DNA of 64,000 nucleotides, from NCBI GenBank assembly GCA_038501625.1, contig JAZAYU010000013.1, forward strand, positions 7,006,001 to 7,070,000, read 5' to 3'. The notes under the pieces were generated by a model. It was not told the DNA's origin and searched no databases. It was given only the letters and a program-made list of their open reading frames with translations. Numbering within the stretch: the stretch's first letter is position 1; each line of letters opens with the position of its first letter. The DNA is from Corbicula japonica (lineage: Eukaryota; Mollusca; Bivalvia; Venerida; Cyrenidae). Both the position numbers and the translations under genes were made by a program. This document shows positions 59,030 to 64,000 of the stretch, piece by piece.

Positions 59030-61048
59030 GTGTTACTATAAATAGTAACAAATAATGACCAAAATGCCCGGGTACTTTGCATGATAAAGGGCGGGCCGAA
59101 AACCTAATATCGCGGGCCGAAAACCTGATATCGCGGGCAGAAATCCCGTATCACGAATTTTTGCACGTGGTAAGCATCGATACAGGATTGAACTTTTACA
59201 TTTTAAGATGGCGACGATTGCACTGATCGAGTCTCATTCAAGTCTTTTGCTAGATGCAAGAAGTAGATCTAGCATATTTAAAAAAGAACTTGCATGCTTA
59301 CATGAGACATATTTCTAAGAGCGACAAAATGACAAGGGAAACATGGAGAAATTGTACATACCTGGGGACAAACAAGAACAAAAAGCACTGCACATATTTC
59401 AAGAATCATGTTCCTTCATAGTTTTTTTAGGCTTTAGGCCTATTATTCTTTGAAACAAGATATGCTCCATTGTGTTTTTGTTGAATTGAAGCTCCCAGCA
59501 GCGTTATGAGAATGAAACACTCACAAATAACAGCCTTTACATACCCATACCGCTGTAAAATACTTCCAGAACTCAAATTTTCTCAATCTCATATCCAGCA
59601 CAATTTTATCAAATCGTTCGAAGACATAATCATGAAAACCAAATAAAACTAAAAAAAATCAACTGACAGCATCTTCCTCTGTTACAGTTTGAAAATGTAA
59701 ACAATCTTTAATTACGTCACAAAACTCTAAATGACGTAGTAGCGAAAGCATTCATCGTGACGTAGTTAATTGACGAATAGACAAGTGCTCAGTTAATTTA
59801 TGAATTAAAGAGCATGAAAATGGCAGACTTTGATATCAGCCCGGCACATGTAATAAAATGGTTATAAACCGGTGTTCAAGGGCCAGGAGGTGATATCGGC
59901 CCGGCAGAGCAACATTACTTTACCTGTACATTACGATAGAAGAAGTCAGTTACATTTTTCTGCAAACTTGGCATGATTACAACAGTATGAATTTACATGA
60001 TAATACAGTATATTCTATGCTGTCTTCAGTGCATAATTAATGATGTGTTTGTGAAATAATAACAGCACAATGTAATTTTATAAACCAGCTGTAAACATTC
60101 TCAGATAGCTCACCTTCATCAATGTGTGTTAAGTTTACAGATTATCAGGACCAAAAATGATGACCTTACATTTGACAATTACAATATTTAAAATAATTAA
60201 AATATTGATTATTGAGTATGTCATCACCTAGTGCAAAAATGGATGCAGTCCTATTTATTTCAATGGTACTTATACTGTTTTTATGCTAAGCTGACGAAAA
60301 AATTATGATAGAACGTTTTTAGCTTTGGTTCTTTGGTCATTAGGTTGTTGTTGTTTTTTACCTGCTTATAACTAATTAGCCTTTATCTTGAGCTTTTTGG
60401 TATCTACAAATGTAAAATGTTAATATGATTTGTTTTCAGTGCCCGCGGTACAGCATGGACCGTCACAATGATGACAACACCAAGACACACCTACAGCTGA
60501 TGTGCGACCTTGTACAGAAACAGCAGGGGCAGATAACTCAACTCTGTAATGCTCTCTATTCCGTAACCCAGGTGACAGATGGAACTTTCATCTGGAAAAT
60601 TACCGAATACAAACAGAAATACATTGAATCAGTCTACAAGAACACTGAAATTGTCAGTGAACCATTCTATACAACAAGGTTTGGCTATAAAATGGCTGCC
60701 TCTGTTTTCTTGAATGGGAATGGTTCAGGTGAAGGGAAGTACTTGTCTGTGTATATCAAGATCTTGGAAGGTGAATACGATAATATTCTGGACTGGCCTT
60801 TCACATTACCTATTTCATTCACACTCTATGACCAAAACTCAGATGTAGAAAAACGTGCTAACATAACAGAGAGTTTTGTTCCGGATCCAACATGGAAACA
60901 TTTTCAGAAGCCGGTCAAGGATGTTGATCAGCTCGGATTCGGATATCCAAAGTTCATATCTCACGAAGTTTTGAAGAAGAGAGACTACTTGAGGGGTGAC
61001 TCGCTCATTCTGAAAGTGAAGATTGATACATCCCACCTCATTGCATGA
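25635..61048 (+). CDS. TRAF4: TRAF4, TNF receptor-associated factor 4, coding span (7 exons, 462 aa)
   Basis: Joined exons are 25635-25777, 47158-47209, 53921-54025, 56893-57057, 57210-57368, 58448-58603 and 60440-61048: 1389 nt and 462 residues (human about 470). TRAF4 is a cytosolic adaptor and RING ubiquitin ligase, linked to JNK and TGF-beta signalling, cell polarity and epithelial junctions. Domains: RING 18-57 (C18, C21, C34, H36, C39, C42, C54, D57; the last ligand is Asp, as in CPED of TRAF4). Seven TRAF-type zinc fingers: C83/C90/H102/C106, C113/C117/H129/C134, C141/C144/H156/C160, C167/C171/H183/C188, C195/C198/H210/C214, C221/C225/H238/C243 and C250/C257/H277/C282. Then a short helix (about 283-303) and a MATH domain (about 307-458) with [10 protein letters not shown] and [10 protein letters not shown]. 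Seven fingers and DYAKIYPDPE mark TRAF4 rather than TRAF2, 3, 5 or 6. Phases are consistent at all six GT-AG junctions. Start: ATATGAGC, with A at -3. Confidence 0.97.
27022..27143. mobile_element. Family P palindrome, diverged (TRAF4 intron 1)
   Basis: CTAAGATTATAAACTGAGAA ... and CAGATGCTTGAGATTTGAGA ... CTCAGTTTTATAATGTTC. The centre is shortened. Confidence 0.75.
27127..27245. repeat. Tandem duplication at the end of a P element
   Basis: TTTTATAATSTTCAGCCCAG, then TTTCTTAATAAAGCAGAAAT and AGAGAAATTT, occurs at 27127-27182 and again near 27190-27245. Confidence 0.85.
27721..27938. mobile_element. Family B copy, both ends present
   Basis: TTAACCCTTTCCTCCATA to GCAGGAAAGGGTTAA. The centre has TGCGACCAGTGCAGATCCTG. 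Confidence 0.9.
28680..28921. mobile_element. Family B copy, full-length reference (242 bp)
   Basis: Terminal inverted repeats TTAACCCTTTCCTCTATA and TATGGAGGAAAGGGTTAA. Inside are two arm pairs: CAGTGTAGATCCAGATCAGC / CTGATCAGGATCAGCACTGG and CAGTTTAGATCTTGATCAGA / CGGCTGATCTGGATTTAAAC, separated by GTTAGAAATAACCTAAGGAA. Confidence 0.93.
29078..29266. mobile_element. 189-bp MITE with ~28-bp TIRs, distinct family
   Basis: TACCGTCATTGTTTGAATAT, then AAGCCGCAC at the left; GTGTGGCTTATATTCGAACA, then ATGACGGTA at the right. The ends begin and finish with TA, compatible with a TA target duplication (Tc1/mariner-like). Confidence 0.85.
29397..29526. mobile_element. Family B copy, internally deleted
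   Basis: TAACTCTTTACTCTATGG ... CACCTGATCTAGATCTGCAC ... TATACTGAGTAAAGGATTAA. Confidence 0.75.
29961..30210. mobile_element. Family B copy, near full length
   Basis: TCTTTTCTCCATAAATAGGC to CTATGGAGGAAAGGGCTAT, with all four internal arms. Confidence 0.88.
30560..30732. mobile_element. Family B copy, left end missing
   Basis: CCATCTGATCTGATCATCCA ... GACAGAAATAACCTTAATGA ... CCTATGGAGTAGAGGGTT. Confidence 0.75.
30799..30943. mobile_element. Family P palindrome (TRAF4 intron 1)
   Basis: GCCCAAGGTTATAAAACTGA ... GGCGACCGGTCGCCATTTCA ... GCTTTATAACCTTCAGGC. The centre GGCGACCGGTCGCC is itself perfectly palindromic. Confidence 0.93.
32020..32210. repeat. Degenerate ~33-bp tandem repeat
   Basis: At least six units of GAACAATACTT, TGCACAAGCAGTAATTAGAA type, with alternating variants. 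Confidence 0.75.
33035..33075 (+). mobile_element. Possible tRNA-derived SINE remnant (A box only)
   Basis: GGGTGGATAGCTCAGTTGGG resembles a tRNA 5' half with its A box. No B box or cloverleaf follows. Confidence 0.3.
34690..34761. mobile_element. Family B fragment, right end
   Basis: GCCGACTGATCTTGATCTGC ... AATATGGAGTAAAGAATTAA. Confidence 0.6.
35183..35326. mobile_element. Family B short variant (144 bp)
   Basis: One arm pair only: CAGTGTAGATCCAGATCAGC and CTGCTGATCTGGATCTACAC, with ends TTAATCCATAACTCCATA and CATGGAGGATAGGGTTAT. A simple hairpin form. Confidence 0.85.
36658..36765. mobile_element. Family B fragment, left half
   Basis: TCCTACCTCCATTTATACAC ... GTCTGATCAGGATCTACACT. Confidence 0.65.
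37107..37186 (-). mobile_element. tRNA-derived SINE head, minus strand
   Basis: On the minus strand, TAGCACAGTGG (A box) is followed by a tRNA-length interval and GGGTTTGATTCACAC (B box). No intact anticodon stem, so it is a SINE head or pseudo-tRNA and not a functional gene. Confidence 0.5.
37285..37346. mobile_element. Family B fragment, right end
   Basis: TAGGTTATTTCTAACCAAAA ... TATTTATGGAGGAAAGGGTT. Confidence 0.65.
41366..41509. mobile_element. Family P palindrome (TRAF4 intron 1)
   Basis: GCCCAAGGTTATAAAACTGA ... GGCAACCAGTCACCATTTCA ... CAGTTTTATAAACTTCAGC. Confidence 0.92.
43581..43723. mobile_element. Family P palindrome (TRAF4 intron 1)
   Basis: GCCAAGGTTATAAAGCTGAG ... GGCAACTGGTTGCCATTTCA ... 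TTTTATAACCTTAGGC. Confidence 0.92.
45596..45776. mobile_element. Family B copy (TRAF4 intron 1)
   Basis: TGACCAGTGTAGATCCAAAT ... GCCGGCTGATCTGGATGTAC ... CAGTAAAGGGTTAA. Left end lost. Confidence 0.75.
47158..47209 (+). CDS. TRAF4: TRAF4 exon 2 (end of RING)
   Basis: A 52-nt microexon-like exon with acceptor TATTTTCAG. It encodes the end of Ser48, then [17 protein letters not shown], supplying the last two RING ligands C54 and D57. The donor is AAG|GTGAGT, phase 0. Part of its 3' end recurs at 47550-47566. Confidence 0.93.
47241..47441 (+). mobile_element. tRNA-derived SINE just inside TRAF4 intron 2
   Basis: A head with GTGGTCTAGGGGTAGAGCGT (A box) and CGGGTTCGAGTCCCACCAGG (B box), then a GGTTTGTCTGCAGCTTCCTC body with TTGGCGCGAG, and an A-rich end. 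It begins only about 30 bp after the exon 2 donor. AGTATTCATGATGAAG (47225-47240) and AGTATTCTTGATGCAG (47442-47457) could be an imperfect target duplication. Confidence 0.75.
47550..47566 (+). repeat. Copy of TRAF4 exon 2 end and donor inside intron 2
   Basis: TTAGACTATGCCAAGGT is identical to 47195-47211, which spans the exon 2 / intron 2 junction. A related AACAAGGTGAGTTAC lies at 47488-47502. Confidence 0.75.
47645..47825. mobile_element. Family B copy (TRAF4 intron 2)
   Basis: CATGCCATCTGATCAGGATC ... AGTGCAGATCCAGATCAGAT ... ATATATGGAGAAAATGGTTA. Left end lost. Confidence 0.8.
47985..48110. mobile_element. Family B fragment (TRAF4 intron 2)
   Basis: CAATCTGGATCTACACTGTT ... AACAGAAATAACCTTATGAA ... 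CAGTGTAGACCCTGATCAGA. Confidence 0.65.
49702..49912. mobile_element. Family B copy (TRAF4 intron 2)
   Basis: AACCCTTTCCTCCATATATG to AGTAAGGGTTAA. A short (GA)n run has grown in its right end. Confidence 0.85.
50552..50911. mobile_element. Family B copy interrupted by a P palindrome (TRAF4 intron 2)
   Basis: The left part 50552-50688 (CAGTGTAGATCCAGATCAAT) and the right part 50833-50911 (GCACAGATGTGCAGGCTGAT) form one B copy around the P element at 50689-50832. The right terminus is degraded. Confidence 0.82.
50689..50832. mobile_element. Family P palindrome nested in family B
   Basis: 144 bp, GCCCAAGGTTATAAAACTGA ... CAGTTTTATAACCTTCAGC. CCAGT is present at both sides (50684-50688, 50833-50837) and is the candidate 5-bp target duplication. 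Confidence 0.9.
51190..51412. mobile_element. Family B copy with internal tandem expansion
   Basis: Starts TTAACTCTTGGCTTACATAC. CAGGCTGATCTGGAACAACA, followed by ATGTTGGCT, occurs twice at 51305-51370 with a third partial unit. Confidence 0.75.
51503..51519. repeat. (CAG)5 microsatellite
   Basis: Short GCAGCAGCAGCAGCAG run in TRAF4 intron 2. Confidence 0.85.
53921..54025 (+). CDS. TRAF4: TRAF4 exon 3 (linker and start of zinc finger 1)
   Basis: The acceptor is TTGACTTCAG. It encodes [18 protein letters not shown] and [17 protein letters not shown] (residues 66-100), with the first Cys pair of finger 1. The donor is CAG|GTGAGA, phase 0. Confidence 0.95.
55753..55896. mobile_element. Family P palindrome (TRAF4 intron 3)
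   Basis: CCCAAGGTTATAAAGCTGAG ... and GCTCAGTTTTATAACCTTGA. About 67-nt arms with only a few mismatches. Confidence 0.93.
56747..56892 (+). repeat. Tandem 3' splice-site minisatellite before TRAF4 exon 4
   Basis: Five units of GCTCATATGGAATG plus TTTTTCTTTCTAG lie at 56761-56787 (27 bp), 56788-56812 (25), 56813-56839 (27, ends TAA), 56840-56866 (27) and 56867-56892 (26, ends CAG), after a first pyrimidine tract and AG at 56760. Each unit has a CTCAT branch-point-like motif, a T-rich tract and an AG (shifted one base in unit 3). The first bases of exon 4 (GCTCATATGGAA) are the same as a unit start, so the array arose by duplication across the intron/exon border. Confidence 0.95.
56893..57057 (+). 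CDS. TRAF4: TRAF4 exon 4 (fingers 1-3)
   Basis: It encodes residues 101-155, from [17 protein letters not shown] to [11 protein letters not shown]. The 5' boundary at 56893 follows TTTCTTTCAG and gives normal spacing for finger 1 (C90-x11-H102). Earlier acceptors in the tandem array just upstream are possible. The donor is CTG|GTAAGA, phase 0. Confidence 0.92.
57210..57368 (+). CDS. TRAF4: TRAF4 exon 5 (fingers 3-5)
   Basis: The acceptor is CTGTTTCAG. It encodes residues 156-208, from [19 protein letters not shown] to [12 protein letters not shown]. The donor is CAG|GTAATA, phase 0. The preceding intron is only 152 bp. Confidence 0.95.
58124..58361. mobile_element. Family B copy (TRAF4 intron 5)
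   Basis: AACCCTTACCTCCATATATA ... GTCAGAAATAACCTAATAAA ... TTAATGGAGTAAAGAA. Near full length. Confidence 0.88.
58448..58603 (+). CDS. TRAF4: TRAF4 exon 6 (fingers 5-7)
   Basis: The acceptor is TATTTTTCAG. It encodes residues 209-260, from [18 protein letters not shown] to FKYAGCTHK. The donor is AAA|GTAAGT, phase 0. No methionine-started frame reveals it; it was found by reading past the donor of exon 5 for the conserved HQYQCPR. Confidence 0.94.
58710..58790. repeat. TTAGTCCAGGTAGGG repeat, copy 1
   Basis: Shares TTAGTCCAGGTAGGG, TAGTCCTA and CTCCTATGACATCAT with 63411-63465. Confidence 0.55.
58818..59026. mobile_element. Family B right half running into an (AT)n microsatellite
   Basis: GTTCAGATCATGATCAGATG ... 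GGCTGATCTGGATCTACATT ... TATTAAAACC, then an uninterrupted AT dinucleotide run from 58942 to 59026 where other B copies have a short TATATATGG. Confidence 0.85.
59091..59905. repeat. Segment bounded by GGCCGA/GATATC tandem motifs, possible insertion
   Basis: The left side has three ~21-bp units of GCGGGCCGAAAACCTGATAT at 59091-59152. The right side has GATATCAGCCCGGC (59832) and GATATCGGCCCGGC (59892) in the opposite sense. The interior is non-coding. It lies in TRAF4 intron 6. Confidence 0.45.
60440..61048 (+). CDS. TRAF4: TRAF4 exon 7 (end of finger 7, helix, MATH domain)
   Basis: The acceptor is TTGTTTTCAG. The terminal exon encodes residues 261-462: [18 protein letters not shown], a short helix [17 protein letters not shown], and the whole MATH domain from [10 protein letters not shown] to [10 protein letters not shown]. 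The stop is TGA at 61046-61048. Confidence 0.96.
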   Translation, partial: CPRYSMDRHNDDNTKTHLQLMCDLVQKQQGQITQLCNALYSVTQVTDGTFIWKITEYKQKYIESVYKNTEIVSEPFYTTRFGYKMAASVFLNGNGSGEGKYLSVYIKILEGEYDNILDWPFTLPISFTLYDQNSDVEKRANITESFVPDPTWKHFQKPVKDVDQLGFGYPKFISHEVLKKRDYLRGDSLILKVKIDTSHLIA

Positions 61049-61731
61049 GGCATCTAATAGATCACGACAGTGTTGTATGGAACTATAATCCGAAAACCTT
61101 TTGCCTCATTTCCATATTCATGGTCAATTCCATAGTGGGTAAGACATGATTCCAGAGCCAGGGACCACTAAATTATTTCACGGCTAGGGAATCAGTAGCT
61201 AAAAAGACATTTCAATACAGACAACTCTTGAAATGACAAGATTTAAGACTGGGATAAGTAATCACCCTTAGTTGCAGTCACTTTGCCTTCAAAAGGGAAA
61301 CTGGATTGCGGAGGAATTATGATGATTGTGTCCATGTCTTTAAGCTTAATTTGTGCAATATTTGTTATTCATTGATATTTGTGTACAGTATGTACATTGT
61401 TTTTTTTTTGTGTAAATAAGATTTCTATTGATCTGCTTGTTTTGAATAATTAGCTGTGGTTGATTCATGATTTCCAACTAACTTCCCATTATATAGTGCT
61501 GTTATGGTTCAGCCCCACTGTAGACAATTAAGGAATACATTTCTTATTAAACAGTCTCTATAACCCTGTTAAATTATTAAGTTTTTAAACCTCTTTCAAT
61601 TTGGAATTATAGTACTATTAAACTAAAAAATTGTATGGAGATTAACTTTTAAACTTTGTGTGAACTTAGGTTTGCTCAAGCCAGGGTATGGAAGGGCTGT
61701 AGTTTATTTCACACTATTGCCATTAGTCCTT

Positions 61732-61876
61732 GCTCCAAGGTTATAAAACTGAGCATGGAAACCAGTCTTAAATCTCAAGCATCTGATTGGCTGAAATGGC
61801 GACCAGTCACCATTTCAGCCAATAAGATGCTTGAGATTTGAGACTGGTTTCCATGCTCAGCTTTATAACCTTGGGC
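61732..61876. mobile_element. Family P palindrome in putative TRAF4 3' UTR
   Basis: GCTCCAAGGTTATAAAACTG ... GGCGACCAGTCACCATTTCA ... GCTTTATAACCTTGGGC. Confidence 0.93.
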
Positions 61877-61888
61877 ACAGGTCTGCAA

Positions 61889-62095
61889 TACCATTTACTC
61901 CATATGTACAGGTTTTATTGCCTGTGCAAACAGTGTAGATCATGATCAGTTTGCACATGCATGTCCTCTGATCAGGATCTACACTGTTCACTTCTAGATT
62001 CATCAGGTTATTTGTGATAGAAATACTACATGCATGTGCCAACTGACCTGGATCTACACTACATCCATATGCGATAAAACCTGTATATATGGACT
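61889..62095. mobile_element. Family B copy in putative TRAF4 3' UTR
   Basis: ATACCATTTACTCCATATGT ... CCTCTGATCAGGATCTACAC ... CTGTATATATGGAC. Confidence 0.8.
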
Positions 62096-62768
62096 ACATT
62101 GTGAATCTGCCATGTTCATCAAACTTAATTATCTGTCAATTTCATGTTTGTCATCTTTAAGCTCCATATTATGTTCTTATAAAAGCATTTGAATACACAT
62201 TGAAAATTTACAGTGCCTTGTAAAAATATGTCATGGGAAAAATAAAGTTACCTATTGCAATGATTTCTTTAACTTGAGCATAAAACTTTGTTGTTTTATT
62301 CCATTTAATTTGCTGCAGTAACTTTTTTATTTATTGGAAATGCGTAATAAAATTGTCAATAATTTACACAAAAATGATAAACAAAAGATTGCTTTCCATG
62401 GCTGATTTGTTTTGGTTTACTGGTACAAAATGTTTAACTTTCAAAAAACAAATTCTTAAAAATTATTTAAGTATATTAAATAAAGAAAGATCTCGGTTAT
62501 TAGTTTGATACAAGATGCTCAAGTTTGTCAGTTTACAGAAGTTTCATTGAAAAAGTTTACATTAGAAGGAAAATATTAAGATGTATTCACTGCCTATTAA
62601 TGCTGTTATAATCTAGTCAGTACAAACAGTAACCTGGTACTTGCAGCTATGTTCTTTCTTACAAATAAACTCTGAAAATATTATTGTTTTTATTACTTTT
62701 TTCTTTTGTGAGTATGGAAAATATTGCACTTCAACTCTTCACTTTATGGATACGATTTATATCCCATG

Positions 62769-62973
62769 CTTGACCAGTGTACATCCAGGTAAGTCGGCAC
62801 ATGTGGAGTCAAATCAGCATCTACTCTATTTGCTTTTAGACATCAGATTATCTCTGGCCAAAAAGTGTTGAAGATCCTGATGTGCCTACTGATCTGGATC
62901 TGTACTTGTCTACTTGTTGTGTCCACAGAGTTCACAGATTGGATATACGCCATATCCACGGATTAGAGTTAAA
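62769..62973. mobile_element. Family B copy, diverged
   Basis: GACCAGTGTACATCCAGGTA ... CTACTGATCTGGATCTGTAC ... CACGGATTAGAGTTAA. Confidence 0.7.
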
Positions 62974-63117
62974 ATACAAAAATGTATTTTGAAAAGGTAG
63001 TCATCTGCACTAATGAAGTTAAATTGTCTTCTTTAGCGGAGAACAAACAATTGAACCTTAACAGGTAAAAAAAATAGGGCTCCACTTGTAAAATGGGAAG
63101 TTATGAAAATGTTTACT

Positions 63118-63640
63118 CATGATAAAATAATGAACAAGAGATGTTTGTATAACATAATTATTTGCCCCTCAAACACCAAATGGATAGAAATCTGCTGTTT
63201 TTGGTTCTTTGATGGTTCTGTCCTCAAAATCAATAGGTGTCATGTACAAGAGATGAATTTTCCTACCAACAAATAATTGAAGTGTTGTCTAGTTGGTCAG
63301 GAAAAGTTTTTGTGTTGAAAGTCATTGTGATCTTCACCTTTAACATACTGACTTCACAATCAATAGCAATCATCTACATGTGATGACAAACCTCAGTGCC
63401 GAATCTGAGTAACTTAGTCCAGGTAGGGACAGTCCTACAGTATCCTATCATGACACCATATTTTTGTCTAGTTATTGGGTCATCTACATGTGATGACAAA
63501 CCTCACTAGTAAATATGAGGACTGTATGCCAAGTCAATGTTGAGTTATTGCTCAGGCAAGGTTGATAATGGACATGGACCAACATGCAAAGCAATTTACC
63601 CTCTCTTCTTTCAAGGGGGGCATTATAATAATCTTGAGTA
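63118..63640. repeat. Degenerate interspersed repeat
   Basis: Begins with AACAAGAGATGTTTG. TCATCTACATGTGATGACAA, followed by ACCTCA, occurs twice (about 63371 and 63480), with a TTAGTCCAGGTAGGG copy between. The style (gtcatctac..tgatgacaa..cct) is common in bivalve non-coding DNA. Confidence 0.6.
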
Positions 63641-63824
63641 TTTCTTGGGCTTTTAAACCCTTTTACAGTAGCTCACTGGAAATAACGGTCAAAATATATG
63701 CAGTATGCAACATACAACATCAAATCTTATGACCCAGTTTGACAGTAATCATCAGTATGATTGGCAATAACATTAATAATTGGCAATAATCAGAAAAGTG
63801 TGGCAATTGTCATGCTAATATTGT

Positions 63825-63976
63825 TTAACCTTTCCTCAATATATGCACATTTTTTTGCATATGCCATTTGATCAGGATCTGCACTGGTTGCAGTTTGGTT
63901 CTGACCAAAATAACCAAACGAATAAAGAAGTGAACAGTGCAGATCCTGATCAGATGTCTATGGAGGAAAGGGTTAA
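63825..63976. mobile_element. Family B copy, internally deleted, both ends present
   Basis: TTAACCTTTCCTCAATATAT to CTATGGAGGAAAGGGTTAA. The right arm is missing after GATCCTGATCAGATG. Confidence 0.88.
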
Positions 63977-64000
63977 GATTCTGAAAGATGTTGCCTTTAT

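Larger units (their letters stand above)
61049..62265 (+). other. Putative TRAF4 3' UTR and polyadenylation signal
   Basis: The first well-placed AATAAA downstream of the stop is at 62241-62246. A second is at 62479-62484. If the first is used, the ~1.2-kb 3' UTR contains a family P palindrome (61732-61876) and a family B copy (61889-62095). The transcript end is inferred only from the hexamer. Confidence 0.4.

Noticed and set aside
58869..59051. Minus-strand YIYIYI frame
   Set aside because: Translation of the (AT)n microsatellite.
20835..61876. The repeated P hairpins as a CRISPR array or microRNA cluster
   Set aside because: Copies are kilobases apart, without spacers, and arms are far longer than a pre-miRNA; they are better explained as a palindromic transposon family.

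Overview
This is a eukaryotic nuclear window, AT-rich, with GT-AG introns, long introns and dense short transposons. The protein-coding genes are animal genes, and the interspersed repeats point to a bivalve mollusc: tRNA-derived SINEs, a dispersed element with arms reading GTGTAGATCCAGATCA / TGATCTGGATCTACAC, and a repeat containing AAGAGGGCCATGATGGCCC. I cannot name the species from sequence alone.

Layout. (1) 1-6078: the first coding exon of a RILP-like (RILPL1/2 type) Rab-effector gene lies on the minus strand at 5779-6078. Its intron 1 fills the left side and holds a 500-N assembly gap, a 181-bp triplicated repeat and a pair of 189-bp direct repeats. (2) 6079-10104: a 4-kb intergenic region between two divergent genes, with poly-C and poly-G tracts and 69-bp direct repeats. 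(3) 10105-19818: a complete four-exon TMED2 (p24 beta cargo receptor, 204 aa) on the plus strand. Its intron 1 contains a 4.2-kb element with terminal inverted repeats and an 8-bp target duplication, plus a SINE with a 10-bp target duplication. (4) 19819-25634: repeat-rich intergenic DNA. (5) 25635-61048: a complete seven-exon TRAF4 (462 aa: RING, seven TRAF zinc fingers, MATH) on the plus strand, with a 21-kb first intron. (6) 61049-64000: the probable TRAF4 3' UTR and repeat-rich flank.

The RILPL and TMED2 genes are head to head, the same neighbours and orientation as human RILPL1 and TMED2 at 12q24.31, so the pair looks like deeply conserved microsynteny. TRAF4 has no evident functional link to them.

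Two short transposon families saturate the window. Family P is a ~145-bp near-perfect palindrome (8 copies plus one deleted copy). Family B is a ~150-250-bp element with TTAACCCTTTCCTCCATA ends (about 25 copies). The most striking observation is in TRAF4 intron 3 at 56747-56892: five tandem ~27-bp units, each carrying a branch-point-like CTCAT, a pyrimidine tract and an AG, sit directly before exon 4. They make a ladder of six 3' splice sites, of which only two keep an open reading frame.
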